Positions 6,906 to 16,171 of a stretch of DNA of 64,000 nucleotides are shown here, in pieces (within the stretch, counting starts at the first letter, position 1; every line of letters starts with the position of its first letter). A program made the translations under genes and the position numbers. Source of the DNA: Winogradskyella sp. PG-2 (GTDB taxonomy: Bacteria > Bacteroidota > Bacteroidia > Flavobacteriales > Flavobacteriaceae). The notes beneath the pieces are model-generated. The model ran no database searches. It was given only the letters and a program-made list of their open reading frames with translations, and was not told the origin of the DNA. The stretch spans positions 62,001 through 126,000 of the forward strand of contig NZ_AP014583.1 of the NCBI RefSeq assembly GCF_000828715.1, written 5' to 3'.

Positions 6906-9413
6906 ATGCAACGTATTGCTTTATTTTTGTTTTTGGCAACCACTACACTTTTTTCTCAATCTGATACTGACTTATCGTATTATTTACCACAAGATGTAAC
7001 CTATAACTCAAATATTCCTACTCCACAGAGTATTGTAGGTCATAATGTTGGTGAGTGGCATATTACACACGACAAGTTAGTTCAATACATGTATGCATTG
7101 GCTGATGCTTCTGAAAGAATTACTATTGAGGATAGAGGCAAAACTTTTGAGGATAGACCTCTATTATTACTAACTATTACATCTCCTAAAAATCATCAAA
7201 ATATTGATGCTATTCAGTCTGCACATGTTAAAGCAACTGAAACTAACACAGCTAATATAGAAAATAGACCAATCGTAGTTTATCAAGGATTCTCTATCCA
7301 TGGTAACGAACCTAGTGGCTCAAACGCAGCGTTGTTAGCTGCTTATTATCTAGCTGCTGCAGAAGGTTCTAACATTAATGATTTACTTAATAATGCCGTT
7401 ATACTTTTCGATCCTTCATTTAATCCTGATGGTTTACAACGTTTTGCTTATTGGGCAAATACAAACAAAAATATAAACCTTAATCCAGATCCAAATGATA
7501 GAGAGTATAGTGAAGTTTGGCCTGGTGGACGTACTAATCATTATTGGTTTGATATGAATAGAGATTGGTTACCTGTACAATTACCAGAGTCTAGAGCACG
7601 TATTAAAACCTTTCATAATTGGATGCCGAATATTCTAACAGATCATCATGAGATGGGAACAAATTCAACGTTCTTTTTTCAACCTGGTATCCCATCTCGT
7701 ACACATCCATTGACTCCTCAATTAAATCAAGATTTAACGAAAGGTATTGCTAATTATCATGCTAAGGCTTTAGATAAAATTGGTTCTTTATACTATTCGG
7801 AAGAAAGCTTTGACGATTTCTATTATGGTAAAGGCTCAACATTTCCGGATATTAATGGTGGTATTGGTATTTTATTTGAGCAAGGTAGTTCTCGTGGACA
7901 TATACAAGAGAGTGAAAATGGAATATTGACATTTCCTTTTACTATAAAAAATCAGTTCACAGCTGCATTATCAACACTTGAGGCTGCGCATAAAATGAGA
8001 ACTGAAATTTTAGACTATCAGCACAATTTCTTTAAAAATGCGCGAGATGAAGCTTCAAAAGAAGGTAGTAAAGCCATTGTATTTGGCGACGAAAAAGATG
8101 CTGCAAAAACATATCATTTAGCTGAAATATTGAAACGTCATCATATTAAGTTTCATGATATAAAATCTAACTTCTCTGAAAATGGTAAGAACTATAAAAA
8201 GGGTTACAGTTATATTGTTCCAAAAAATCAAAAGAATACAAGATTGATAAATGCTATGTTTGAAAAAAGAACAACGTTTCAAGACAGTTTGTTTTATGAT
8301 ATTTCGGCATGGACATTTCCTTTAGCTTTTAATTTAGATTATACTGAAACCACTACTAAAAATGCTGGTGATTTAGTTGAAGATTTACAACATTTAAAAG
8401 GAGGTGTAAATTCTAAAAGTGAATATGCTTATTTATTTGAATGGAATGAATATTATTCTCCAAAGCTTTTGAATCAGATTTTAAAGAAAGGCTTGAGAGC
8501 TAAAGTGAGTATGAAAACATTTAAAGCAAATGGCAAGTCATATGATTACGGAACTATTATGATTCCGGCAAAAAATCAGGATATGACAACTTCAGAAATC
8601 TATAATTACTTAAATAATCAAGCTCAAGAAAGTTACATTAAAATTGATGCGGTTTCAACAGGTTTGAATGAAGGTATTGACTTAGGTAGCCGTAATTTTA
8701 GAGCATTAGAACTACCTAAGATTGCGCTATTAGTTGGTGATGGTATGACATCTTATGATGCTGGTGAAATATGGCACTTGTTAGATACACGCTATGATAT
8801 TATTGCTACAAAATTAGATACTAAAAGTTTCCGTAGAGCAGATTTAAGTCGTTACAATACTATTGTTATGGTTAATTCTTCATCAGGACTTAATGAGAGT
8901 AATACTAAAAAATTAAAAGCGTGGCTTCAAGATGGTGGTACTTTAGTAGCTTACAGAAACGCTTTAAAATATCTTAAAACAAAAGAACTTCTGAAAGCTG
9001 ATTTTAAGAAAAATAAAATGACTGCTAAAAATGTCACTTTCGAAGAACGAGGAGACTATAGAGGAGCACAAGTTATAGGTGGTGCTATTTTTGATACAGA
9101 CTTAGACCGTTCTCATCCTATAAATTTTGGTTATCAAAATGACAAACTGGCGATGTTTAGAAATACAACCTTGTTTATGAAAGCTGACAAAAACAGTTAT
9201 AACAACCCTATTCAATACACAAAAAAACCTTTATTAAGTGGTTATATTTCTGAAGAAAACCTAGATAGTATTAGTAGTACAGTACCTTTAAAAATAGCAG
9301 GAGTTGGTCGCGGAACCATTGTTGCATTTACAGATAATACAAATTTTAGAGCCTTTTGGTATGGCACTAATAAGTTGTTGATGAATGCTATTTTCTTTAG
9401 GGATGAATTTTGA
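6906..9413 (+). CDS. Secreted M14-family zinc carboxypeptidase with C-terminal GATase-like domain
   Basis: The start at 6906 gives a clean signal peptide (MQRIALFLFLATTTLFSQ) and 835 residues; an upstream ATG at 6867 lies within the preceding terminator. The M14 domain shows the zinc motif HGNEPSG (His132, Glu135), a third ligand candidate in TDHHEMG, substrate-site NRDW, and the catalytic Glu in LFEQGSSRG. After about residue 600 a Rossmann-like segment (IALLVGDGMTSYDAGEIWHLLD, then NTIVMVNSSSG and LKAWLQDGGTLVAY) resembles a class I glutamine amidotransferase-like fold without an obvious catalytic triad. It is likely an exported peptidase used for nutrient or cell-wall peptides. Confidence 0.88.
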   Translation: MQRIALFLFLATTTLFSQSDTDLSYYLPQDVTYNSNIPTPQSIVGHNVGEWHITHDKLVQYMYALADASERITIEDRGKTFEDRPLLLLTITSPKNHQNIDAIQSAHVKATETNTANIENRPIVVYQGFSIHGNEPSGSNAALLAAYYLAAAEGSNINDLLNNAVILFDPSFNPDGLQRFAYWANTNKNINLNPDPNDREYSEVWPGGRTNHYWFDMNRDWLPVQLPESRARIKTFHNWMPNILTDHHEMGTNSTFFFQPGIPSRTHPLTPQLNQDLTKGIANYHAKALDKIGSLYYSEESFDDFYYGKGSTFPDINGGIGILFEQGSSRGHIQESENGILTFPFTIKNQFTAALSTLEAAHKMRTEILDYQHNFFKNARDEASKEGSKAIVFGDEKDAAKTYHLAEILKRHHIKFHDIKSNFSENGKNYKKGYSYIVPKNQKNTRLINAMFEKRTTFQDSLFYDISAWTFPLAFNLDYTETTTKNAGDLVEDLQHLKGGVNSKSEYAYLFEWNEYYSPKLLNQILKKGLRAKVSMKTFKANGKSYDYGTIMIPAKNQDMTTSEIYNYLNNQAQESYIKIDAVSTGLNEGIDLGSRNFRALELPKIALLVGDGMTSYDAGEIWHLLDTRYDIIATKLDTKSFRRADLSRYNTIVMVNSSSGLNESNTKKLKAWLQDGGTLVAYRNALKYLKTKELLKADFKKNKMTAKNVTFEERGDYRGAQVIGGAIFDTDLDRSHPINFGYQNDKLAMFRNTTLFMKADKNSYNNPIQYTKKPLLSGYISEENLDSISSTVPLKIAGVGRGTIVAFTDNTNFRAFWYGTNKLLMNAIFFRDEF

Positions 9414-9451
9414 TGTCATTGCAAGTATGTGATAAATGAATGATAATTCAA

Positions 9452-9787
9452 TTAAGACACTTGCATACCATTTTTAACCTTAGTTTCAGGATGTAGAAGA
9501 AAAACATCATCTTCTTTTACAGCTCCCATAACCAAACACTCACTCATAAAATTAGCTATCTGCTTTTTAGGAAAGTTAACTACGGCAATAATTTGTCGAT
9601 TTTTTAAGCCGTCTTTACTGTACTGTGTTGTAATCTGTGCAGAGGACTTCTTAACGCCTAAATCACCAAAATCAATTGTAAGTTGATATGCAGGCTTTCT
9701 GGCATTTGGAAAATCACTAACCTCAATAATAGTTCCAATACGTAAATCTACCTTTGTAAAGTCTTCAAATGTTATTATATTATCCAT
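9452..9787 (-). CDS. csaA: tRNA-binding domain protein CsaA
   Basis: The 111-residue protein is one OB-fold tRNA-binding domain (EMAP/Trbp111 type). Seen are FTKVDLRIGTIIEVSDFPNA, then LTIDFGDLG, KKSSAQIT and the end VKEDDVFLLHPETKV-NGMQV. CsaA of Bacillus is described as a chaperone that helps protein export; the fold itself binds tRNA. Length is the family's usual 110 residues. It is divergently transcribed from the thioredoxin-like gene, with 36 bases between starts. Confidence 0.9.
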   Translation of the reverse strand: MDNIITFEDFTKVDLRIGTIIEVSDFPNARKPAYQLTIDFGDLGVKKSSAQITTQYSKDGLKNRQIIAVVNFPKKQIANFMSECLVMGAVKEDDVFLLHPETKVKNGMQVS

Positions 9788-9823
9788 AGTTTAAAACTAA
9801 TAAATTAAAACGATATAAATAGC

Positions 9824-10378
9824 ATGGCATTAACACCTTCAAATATGTTGCCTTTAGGCACCAAAGCACCAGATTTTGATTTGTTAGATACAAAGGATGG
9901 ACTACAAAAGTCTTTATCATATCTCAAAGGAAATACTGGAACATTAGTTATGTTTATTTGTAACCACTGCCCTTTTGTAGTTCATGTCAATGCCCAACTG
10001 GTTGCTTTGTCAAATGATTACGTCACTAAAGGGATAAACTGTATAGCAATTTCTAGTAATGACGCTATAAACTATCCTCAAGATGGACCAGAACAAATGA
10101 AACAACATGCCAAAGACAATCACTACCCTTTTCCGTATTTATACGATGAAACTCAAGACGTAGCAAAAGCTTACGATGCTGCATGTACACCAGATTTCTT
10201 TTTATTTGATGTTAATTTAGAGCTCGTTTACACAGGTCAATTTGATGACTCAAGACCAGGAAATGGAATTCCTGTAACTGGCAAAGATTTAAGAAATGCA
10301 TTTGATGCTTTGATTAATGGTAAAACTATAAATTCTAACCAAAAACCTAGTATGGGTTGTAATATTAAGTGGGAGTAA
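9824..10378 (+). CDS. Thioredoxin-like (AhpC/TSA-type) protein
   Basis: The 184-residue protein has the opening LGTKAPDFDLLDT typical of peroxiredoxin/ResA-like folds. A CNHC motif (Cys46, Cys49) sits at the end of the first strand, followed by PFVVHVNAQL. The cis-Pro region is AACTPDFFLFD. It has no signal peptide, so it is probably cytoplasmic and acts as a disulfide reductase or thiol peroxidase; the exact reaction is not clear. The next gene begins 9 bases downstream, suggesting an operon of three small genes to 11169. Confidence 0.82.
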   Translation: MALTPSNMLPLGTKAPDFDLLDTKDGLQKSLSYLKGNTGTLVMFICNHCPFVVHVNAQLVALSNDYVTKGINCIAISSNDAINYPQDGPEQMKQHAKDNHYPFPYLYDETQDVAKAYDAACTPDFFLFDVNLELVYTGQFDDSRPGNGIPVTGKDLRNAFDALINGKTINSNQKPSMGCNIKWE

Positions 10379-10387
10379 AAATTTAAG

Positions 10388-10648
10388 TTGACACAAGAAA
10401 AAGAAAATAAAAAGAATAGAAAAACAATATCATTAAACAATTCTGAGGTATTAACTTTCTTCTTTATACCATTTGGCTTTTTTGGCATGCATAGGTTCAA
10501 GAAAAACGATTTTAATGAATCTGAATTAGAGCGTTTTAAGCACTATGGTTTTGATTTAAAAGTAAAACAAGCTAATGAATTGACTATTTATGGCAGAGTG
10601 TTTTATATAGCCTTAATTATGATTATTCTTTATTTATTTAATCAATGA
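10388..10648 (+). CDS. Small membrane protein of unknown function
   Basis: An 86-residue open frame begins with TTG at 10388 and overlaps the next gene by 4 bases (ATGA), which supports translation. It has a Lys/Asn-rich start, a Phe-rich hydrophobic stretch (LTFFFIPFGFFG, residues 23-34), a charged middle and a C-terminal membrane segment (IALIMIILYLF). I do not recognise the family. No ATG alternative exists before the first hydrophobic stretch. Confidence 0.55.
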   Translation: MTQEKENKKNRKTISLNNSEVLTFFFIPFGFFGMHRFKKNDFNESELERFKHYGFDLKVKQANELTIYGRVFYIALIMIILYLFNQ

Positions 10649-11169
10649 AAATAATAGCAGAAACAAATCGTCTTATTCTTAGAAATATCACAGAATCAGA
10701 TGCACAAGATTTATTTGAGCTAGATTCCAACCCAAAGGTTCATGAATTTTTAGGTAATAACCCGGTTAAGCATATTGATGAATGTAAAGCCTATATTAAT
10801 TCTATTAAAGAGCAATATAAAAGCTCTGGTATGGGTCGCATAGCTGTTATAAAAAAAGACACTCACGAATTCATTGGCTGGTCTGGTATAAAATATGAGC
10901 AAAATCTCCGTAAAGAATTCAATTATTATGATATGGGTTATCGACTTAAAGAAAAGTTTTGGGGAAAAGGTTATGCTACAGAAGCCGCATTAGCATCTTT
11001 GGATTATGGTTTTAAGGATTTAAAACTAGAAGAAATTAATGCCGCAGCAGATATAAACCATATAGCCTCCAATACTATTCTAAAGAAAATAGGTATGGAA
11101 CATTCCGGTACTTTTGAATATAAAGGAACCGTTTGTAATTGGTATAAAATAATTAATTCTATTCCATAA
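10645..11169 (+). CDS. GNAT family N-acetyltransferase (RimJ/RimL type)
   Basis: The 174-residue protein starts ETNRLILRNITESDAQDLFEL, the standard opening of the RimJ/RimL subgroup. The acetyl-CoA loop is YDMGYRLKEKFWGKGYATEAA, and the late motif is ADINHIASNTILKKIGM. Members acetylate ribosomal protein N-termini, amino acids or drugs; which of these cannot be told. It overlaps the preceding small gene by 4 bases. Confidence 0.88.
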   Translation: MKIIAETNRLILRNITESDAQDLFELDSNPKVHEFLGNNPVKHIDECKAYINSIKEQYKSSGMGRIAVIKKDTHEFIGWSGIKYEQNLRKEFNYYDMGYRLKEKFWGKGYATEAALASLDYGFKDLKLEEINAAADINHIASNTILKKIGMEHSGTFEYKGTVCNWYKIINSIP

Positions 11170-11203
11170 AAATTTAAAACCTCTATCAAGAGGTTTTAAA
11201 TTT
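11170..11203. terminator. Bidirectional terminator between GNAT and TonB receptor genes
   Basis: A 15-base perfect inverted repeat (11170-11184 with 11189-11203, core AAAACCTCT/AGAGGTTTT) encloses a 4-base loop. It lies between two convergent genes. Confidence 0.88.
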
Positions 11204-11209
11204 AATTAA

Positions 11210-13408
11210 TTACAAATTATCTAATTGATTATCTGTTCCATCTTCACTAATCGTCCAAAAGAGGCCTACAAAAAAGAACTGATCTGCCGCAGGAGTTAAA
11301 GCACGTCTATTAAACTGACCATTAAAATCTGGAGTGTTTGCATATTGATAACCATTAATATTTTTAAACCCTAAAACATTATTTACAGAGAAATATAATA
11401 TCTTTTGTGGACTTAAAAGGTAAGCCCAATTTACACTTAAACTATTGAAAGGTTTAGTACGTTCACCCAAAAATTCATTAGTGTTTGGATTTGTATATGG
11501 ACGTCCAGAAGAAAATCCATAAGCTAATCCAACTTGACTTTTCCAACTATCTATCCAATATTTCCCTACTACAGAAAGATTATGATTAGTTGCATAGTTT
11601 GGCTGTGCAGAAGTTTCATAATTTCTGTAATCGCGTTCTGTATCTAAATACGAGTAACTTACCCAATAGTCTAAGTTTTTAAAGCTAGTATTATCTCTCC
11701 AAAATAAATCAATTCCTTGAGAATAACCATCACCATTAGAATTATAGTTACTATCAAAGCTTGTGAATTCAGAATCAAACTTCACTAAATTATGATAATC
11801 TTTCCTGTATGTTTCTGCTCTAAATATTTTTCCATTATTTACATATTGATAGTTTAATATGTACTGCGAGGTTTTCTCTGCCTTTAGGTCTTGTTTAAAT
11901 TTCAAAATTGAACTATTTGGATTCTGAAAAAAGTTACCATAAGCCAAAGAGAATTGCCCATTCTTAGATACCTTATAAGCTAAACCAGCTCTTGGAGCAA
12001 CATCAGTATCTTTAAAAATCGAACTATGATCTGCTCTTACACCTACTTTTAATGCTAGGTCTTTTGAAAAGATTAAATCAGCTTCTGCAAAACCAGCAGT
12101 TATATTATTTTTAAAACCGTAAGTAACATCTAAGTTTTCACCTTTAAAATTTTCATCAAAATCTGTGATAAACTGTTCTGCGCCAAAACTCATTTTAAAT
12201 CTACTATTAAAACGTTTTTTTAGTTTTAATTTAAAATGCGCTGAGTTTTCAGTATCATTTATGTCACTGTTAAAAACTCCTGTGTCATTTTCAGCATAGG
12301 TATAACTTAAACCTGTGCTCAATGTCCAGTTATTATCTAAAACCCCTTTATATGATGAATTTAAGTAGAAGTTATTATTGTTCAATTTAAAATTTAAACC
12401 GTCCTCTAGGTTAATATCCTCTTGAGTCAATTCAAACTTAGATGTATCAAAAGCTGCATAAAATTTCAATATTCCATTATCTAATTTTTGTCTAAAAACT
12501 AGTTCCCCTTGAGCACCTTGATATGGCTTTTCCCAATCATTTCTATCTTCAAAAATTGCTAAATAAGGTGCTAAATTTATATACGAAGCATTAAAACTCA
12601 AGGATGATTTTTTCCACTTCTGTGTATTTCCTAATGTTGCACCAACCGTCATAATTCCAATATCTGTTTTTTCTTGATCTGGTTCGTCTATTGTATTTAA
12701 AAGCAATACACTTGATAAGGCTTGGCCATATTCTGAAGAATATCCACCTGTTGAAAATGTTATTCCATCAAATAGAAATGGTGAATAACGTCCACGTGTT
12801 GGTATATTATTGGTTGTTGGTGTGTATGGTGTAAACACTCTAATACCATCGATGAAAATCTGTGCTTCACCTGCATCACCACCTCTAACAAACAAACGTC
12901 CATCTTCTGCAACATTCGATGTTCCTGGAAGCGTCTGTAAAGCACCAACAAAATCACCCAAAGCACTAGCTGTTGTCACAACATCTAAAGGTTTTAAAAC
13001 AGAAACCTTACTGTTGTCATTGGCTTCAAAAGTACCTGCGCTTAAAACTACTGCATCTAACGACTCTACATCTTCTCTTAACTTGATTTTAAGTTTAGAC
13101 AATTTTGAAACATCATCAGTTATTGTTTTGGTTTCATAAGACAAAAATGAAATTATTAAGCTCTGTGTACCTTTTTCGGTAGTTGTGAAAATGAAATTTC
13201 CGTCTTCTAATGTTGTGGCTCCATCATAAGTACCATCCAAATAAACATTAGCTCCAATAATAGGTTGGTTTTTGTTGTCTACTACATTACCAGAAATAAT
13301 AGTTTGTGAATAGATTAGAGTTGCAAATAAAAAGATAATTGTTGTGATTAAATATTTGCTGAAAGTATTCCTACAATTCTTAGTTGATTGGTGTTTCGTT
13401 GATTTCAT
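11210..13408 (-). CDS. TonB-dependent receptor with N-terminal carboxypeptidase-regulatory-like domain
   Basis: The 732-residue outer-membrane protein has an N-terminal basic and hydrophobic export signal (residues 1-35). A CarboxypepD_reg-like domain follows (ISGNVVDNKNQPIIGANVYL at about 38). The plug domain contains LFVRGGDAGEAQIFIDGI and GGYSSEYGQALSSVL. The rest is a 22-strand-type barrel ending in aromatic residues. It is smaller than SusC-type receptors and has no adjacent SusD, so it is probably an iron-chelate, cobalamin or peptide receptor; the ligand is unknown. A near-perfect palindrome lies 32 bases before its start codon. Confidence 0.88.
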   Translation of the reverse strand: MKSTKHQSTKNCRNTFSKYLITTIIFLFATLIYSQTIISGNVVDNKNQPIIGANVYLDGTYDGATTLEDGNFIFTTTEKGTQSLIISFLSYETKTITDDVSKLSKLKIKLREDVESLDAVVLSAGTFEANDNSKVSVLKPLDVVTTASALGDFVGALQTLPGTSNVAEDGRLFVRGGDAGEAQIFIDGIRVFTPYTPTTNNIPTRGRYSPFLFDGITFSTGGYSSEYGQALSSVLLLNTIDEPDQEKTDIGIMTVGATLGNTQKWKKSSLSFNASYINLAPYLAIFEDRNDWEKPYQGAQGELVFRQKLDNGILKFYAAFDTSKFELTQEDINLEDGLNFKLNNNNFYLNSSYKGVLDNNWTLSTGLSYTYAENDTGVFNSDINDTENSAHFKLKLKKRFNSRFKMSFGAEQFITDFDENFKGENLDVTYGFKNNITAGFAEADLIFSKDLALKVGVRADHSSIFKDTDVAPRAGLAYKVSKNGQFSLAYGNFFQNPNSSILKFKQDLKAEKTSQYILNYQYVNNGKIFRAETYRKDYHNLVKFDSEFTSFDSNYNSNGDGYSQGIDLFWRDNTSFKNLDYWVSYSYLDTERDYRNYETSAQPNYATNHNLSVVGKYWIDSWKSQVGLAYGFSSGRPYTNPNTNEFLGERTKPFNSLSVNWAYLLSPQKILYFSVNNVLGFKNINGYQYANTPDFNGQFNRRALTPAADQFFFVGLFWTISEDGTDNQLDNL

Positions 13409-13439
13409 GATTGATGATTAAAAGTTCGTTTTTTGATTG

Positions 13440-13457
13440 TGATACAAATTTGTGTCA
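13440..13457. promoter_or_regulatory. 18-base near-perfect palindrome, possible operator
   Basis: TGATACAAATTTGTGTCA has dyad symmetry with one mismatched pair. It lies in the 170-base gap between the divergent TonB receptor and YhhN genes, 32 bases before the receptor's start codon. Size and position suit a dimeric repressor site; no regulator is assigned. Confidence 0.4.
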
Positions 13458-13578
13458 TTTTTCAGTGAACACGAATTCTATTTTACCGAACTGTAAAATT
13501 TCAATGATGAATTGAATATATTTGGTCGATAATCGACATTTGGAAAAAATCACTCAAATGATATAGATATAAACACTT

Positions 13579-14259
13579 ATGCAAATGCTCACCAATACCG
13601 AAAAGCAATTCTGTATTCTATTTTTTATCATTGTTCTAACAGAACTCTTGACTGGACAAACAGAATCTTTACAAAACGTACATTATTTAGCAAAACCTGC
13701 TATTGTAATAAGTCTTATTTTTTTATTCATTAAAACCTCTCAACACCTCTCTAAATCTATAAAAGGATTAACATTGGCTGCATTAGCCTTTTCTTTATTA
13801 GGTGATATTTTGCTCATGTTTGTCAATAAATCAGAACATATTTTTACCTTAGGATTAGTTGCATTTTTGTTAGCTCATATAATGTATATACTCATATTTC
13901 TTAAACATAGAAATATCAAAATCACTCCTTTTGGTTTTATTGCTGTATTATTAATTTATACCTCATATCTATTCAATTTCTTAAGAGAAGGTTTAGGAGA
14001 TATGCTTATACCAGTAATAGTTTATATGGTTGTGATTTTAACTATGTCTACTGCAGCATATTTGAGAAAAGGCAAGGTCAATATCGTTAGTTATGGATTA
14101 GTATTCTTAGGAGCTTTATGCTTTATGGCTTCAGATAGTATTTTGGCTTTAAATAAGTTTTATCAAACTATTCCATGGTCAAATATTAGCATTATGCTTA
14201 CCTATGCCATTGCACAATATTTAATTATTATTGGTATTCTAAAACTAAAGGGTGATTAA
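13579..14259 (+). CDS. YhhN family (lysoplasmalogenase-like) membrane protein
   Basis: The 226-residue protein consists of about eight membrane segments. It has YhhN-family features: the early Lys-Pro of LAKPAIVISLIFLF, FSLLGDILLMF, LAHIMYILIF, and the late GALCFMASDSILALNKF. The eukaryotic relative TMEM86 hydrolyses the vinyl ether of lysoplasmalogens; for bacterial YhhN the activity is inferred from homology. It ends 5 bases from the convergent NADH dehydrogenase gene. No terminator is evident between them. Confidence 0.82.
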   Translation: MQMLTNTEKQFCILFFIIVLTELLTGQTESLQNVHYLAKPAIVISLIFLFIKTSQHLSKSIKGLTLAALAFSLLGDILLMFVNKSEHIFTLGLVAFLLAHIMYILIFLKHRNIKITPFGFIAVLLIYTSYLFNFLREGLGDMLIPVIVYMVVILTMSTAAYLRKGKVNIVSYGLVFLGALCFMASDSILALNKFYQTIPWSNISIMLTYAIAQYLIIIGILKLKGD

Positions 14260-14264
14260 ACTAA

Positions 14265-15536
14265 TTATTTTTTAAAGGGTCTTATTATTAATCGTGCCGC
14301 TTTATCAAAATTTATATAATTATATGTCCAGTTGAATAAGACTATTACTCGATTTCTAAAGCCAACAAGGGACATTAAGTGTATAAACATCCATATAAAC
14401 CAAGCAAAGAATCCGCCGAATTTATAGCTCTTTAAATCTACTACTGCTTTGTTACGTCCAATAGTTGCCATTGAGCCTTTGTCATTATAGACAAAAGGTT
14501 TTATTGGTTTATTATTAATCAATTTTAAAAGATTCTTACCTAATAACTGACCTTGTTGTATTGCTGGTTGTGCAACTTGAGGGTGACCTCTTTCATAATC
14601 TTCTGAAGCCATTAAAGCAATATCACCAATGGCAAAAATATTGTCATAGCCATTGACTTGATTAAACTCATTAACTTGGTAACGATCAGCTTTGTCAATT
14701 AAAGCATCTGCGTGTAATCCTTTTATTGGAGCACCTGTAACACCTGCTGCCCAAATCAAAGTTTCTGATTGCATTACTAAATCAGAGTTTGTTGTTACCG
14801 TTAAACCATCATAATCTTTTACAAACGTATTACAGTGTACTTGCACTCCTAATGCCTTTAGAAATTGTTCTGATTTCTTAGAAGCATGGGCACTCATTGG
14901 AGGTAAAACTCGATTTGCACCTTCCAGCAAATGTATGTGCATATCACTTGGATTTAAATCGTGATAATCTCTAGGAAGAATATTATTTTTGAGTTCAGAA
15001 ATGGCACCTGCAAGCTCTACTCCTGTTGGTCCAGCACCAACAATCACGAAGTTTAAAAAAGCTTCGCGTTCCTTTTCAGAATTTGCGATAGCAGCTTTTT
15101 CAAAATTCTGTAAAATTAGACTTCTTATGTTTAAGGCTTGCGGAACAGTTTTCATTGGCATACTATTACTTTCAATAGCTTTATTTCCAAAATAGTTAGT
15201 CTTTGTTCCGGTGGCAATAACTAAATAATCATAAGCTATATGTCCAATAGAAGTTAAAACTTGCTTTTTTTCTGGTAGAATTTGTTCAACTTCTGCTAGA
15301 CGAAAGAAAGATGTTTTATGCTTCTTTATGATTTTTCGCAATGGATAGGCGATTGAATCTGGTTCTAAACCTGAACTAGATACCTGATATAACAATGGTT
15401 GAAACGTATGGTAATTGTGTTTATCAATTAATACAACCTGAATATTTTTATTGGCTAAGCTTTTTGCTAAATTTATACCTGCAAAACCTCCGCCTATAAT
15501 TACAACTCTAGGTAGATTTGATTCGGGAATATTCAT
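14265..15536 (-). CDS. ndh: Type II NADH dehydrogenase
   Basis: The 423-residue flavoprotein has two dinucleotide-binding motifs: GGGFAGINLA near residue 15 for FAD and VGAGPTGVELAG near 167 for NADH. The second FAD contact is AIGDIAL. YHTFQPLLYQVSSSGL and the C-terminal amphipathic region after residue 370 (FFAWFIWMFIHLMSLVGF) match non-proton-pumping NDH-2 enzymes that sit on the inner face of the membrane and pass electrons to menaquinone. It is monocistronic as far as can be seen. Confidence 0.9.
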   Translation of the reverse strand: MNIPESNLPRVVIIGGGFAGINLAKSLANKNIQVVLIDKHNYHTFQPLLYQVSSSGLEPDSIAYPLRKIIKKHKTSFFRLAEVEQILPEKKQVLTSIGHIAYDYLVIATGTKTNYFGNKAIESNSMPMKTVPQALNIRSLILQNFEKAAIANSEKEREAFLNFVIVGAGPTGVELAGAISELKNNILPRDYHDLNPSDMHIHLLEGANRVLPPMSAHASKKSEQFLKALGVQVHCNTFVKDYDGLTVTTNSDLVMQSETLIWAAGVTGAPIKGLHADALIDKADRYQVNEFNQVNGYDNIFAIGDIALMASEDYERGHPQVAQPAIQQGQLLGKNLLKLINNKPIKPFVYNDKGSMATIGRNKAVVDLKSYKFGGFFAWFIWMFIHLMSLVGFRNRVIVLFNWTYNYINFDKAARLIIRPFKK

Positions 15537-15562
15537 AAAAATAAGTCTTGAATTTACACCTA

Positions 15563-15570
15563 CAAAGATA
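15563..15570 (-). promoter_or_regulatory. Putative -7 box for ndh
   Basis: The minus strand reads TATCTTTG, an exact TAnnTTTG match, 27 bases before the ndh start codon. The -33 region has only a poorly spaced TTTG. Confidence 0.42.
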
Positions 15571-15672
15571 CGAGTTTAAGGAGCCAAAATAGCACTTAAA
15601 ATAATAGTTAGAGAATTTTGTAACAATACTAAATCTAATACTACTAATTAGGTAACTAACCAATTTCATCAA

Positions 15673-16167
15673 TTGAATAAAGAACTCGAACATAGTTTTG
15701 TAGAACAGTTGCAAAAGCATCAAAACATTGTACATAAGGTATGTCGTTTATATACCAACAATAGTGACGCTCATAACGATTTGTTTCAAGAAATAACAAT
15801 TCAGTTATGGCGTGCATATCCTAAATTTAGAGGAGATTCTAAGTTTAGCACATGGATGTATCGTGTGGGTTTAAATACTGCAATTACGCTATATAGAAAA
15901 TCGAAACGACGCATAAACACTCAAGAGTTTGATACTGTTGAGTTTAAAATAAAAGCTGAAGAATATGATGATACTGAAGAGCAGCAACTAAAACTCTTGT
16001 ATAAAGCAGTACATCAATTAAACGATATTGAAAAAGCCCTAGTTTTCTTATATCTAGAAGACAAGGACTATAGAGAAATAAGCGCGACTTTAGGTATTAG
16101 TGAAGTCAATGCACGAGTTAAAATGAATCGTGTAAAGAAGAAATTAAAAACAATATTAAATCCGTAA
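15673..16167 (+). CDS. ECF-type RNA polymerase sigma factor
   Basis: The 164-residue protein begins with TTG. Region 2 is visible as DLFQEITIQLWRAYPKF and STWMYRVGLNTAITLYRK; region 4 as LEDKDYREISATLGISEVNARVKM. It lies immediately before a membrane protein gene (4-base gap) in the position where an anti-sigma factor is usually found. This sigma is unrelated in context to the FecI-like one at 32 kb, as no FecR or TonB receptor follows. Confidence 0.88.
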   Translation: MNKELEHSFVEQLQKHQNIVHKVCRLYTNNSDAHNDLFQEITIQLWRAYPKFRGDSKFSTWMYRVGLNTAITLYRKSKRRINTQEFDTVEFKIKAEEYDDTEEQQLKLLYKAVHQLNDIEKALVFLYLEDKDYREISATLGISEVNARVKMNRVKKKLKTILNP

Positions 16168-16171
16168 AACT

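Noticed and set aside
9414..9451. GTCATTGC at 9417 as another copy of the repeat found in mutA
   Set aside because: Only the first eight bases match; the rest diverges.
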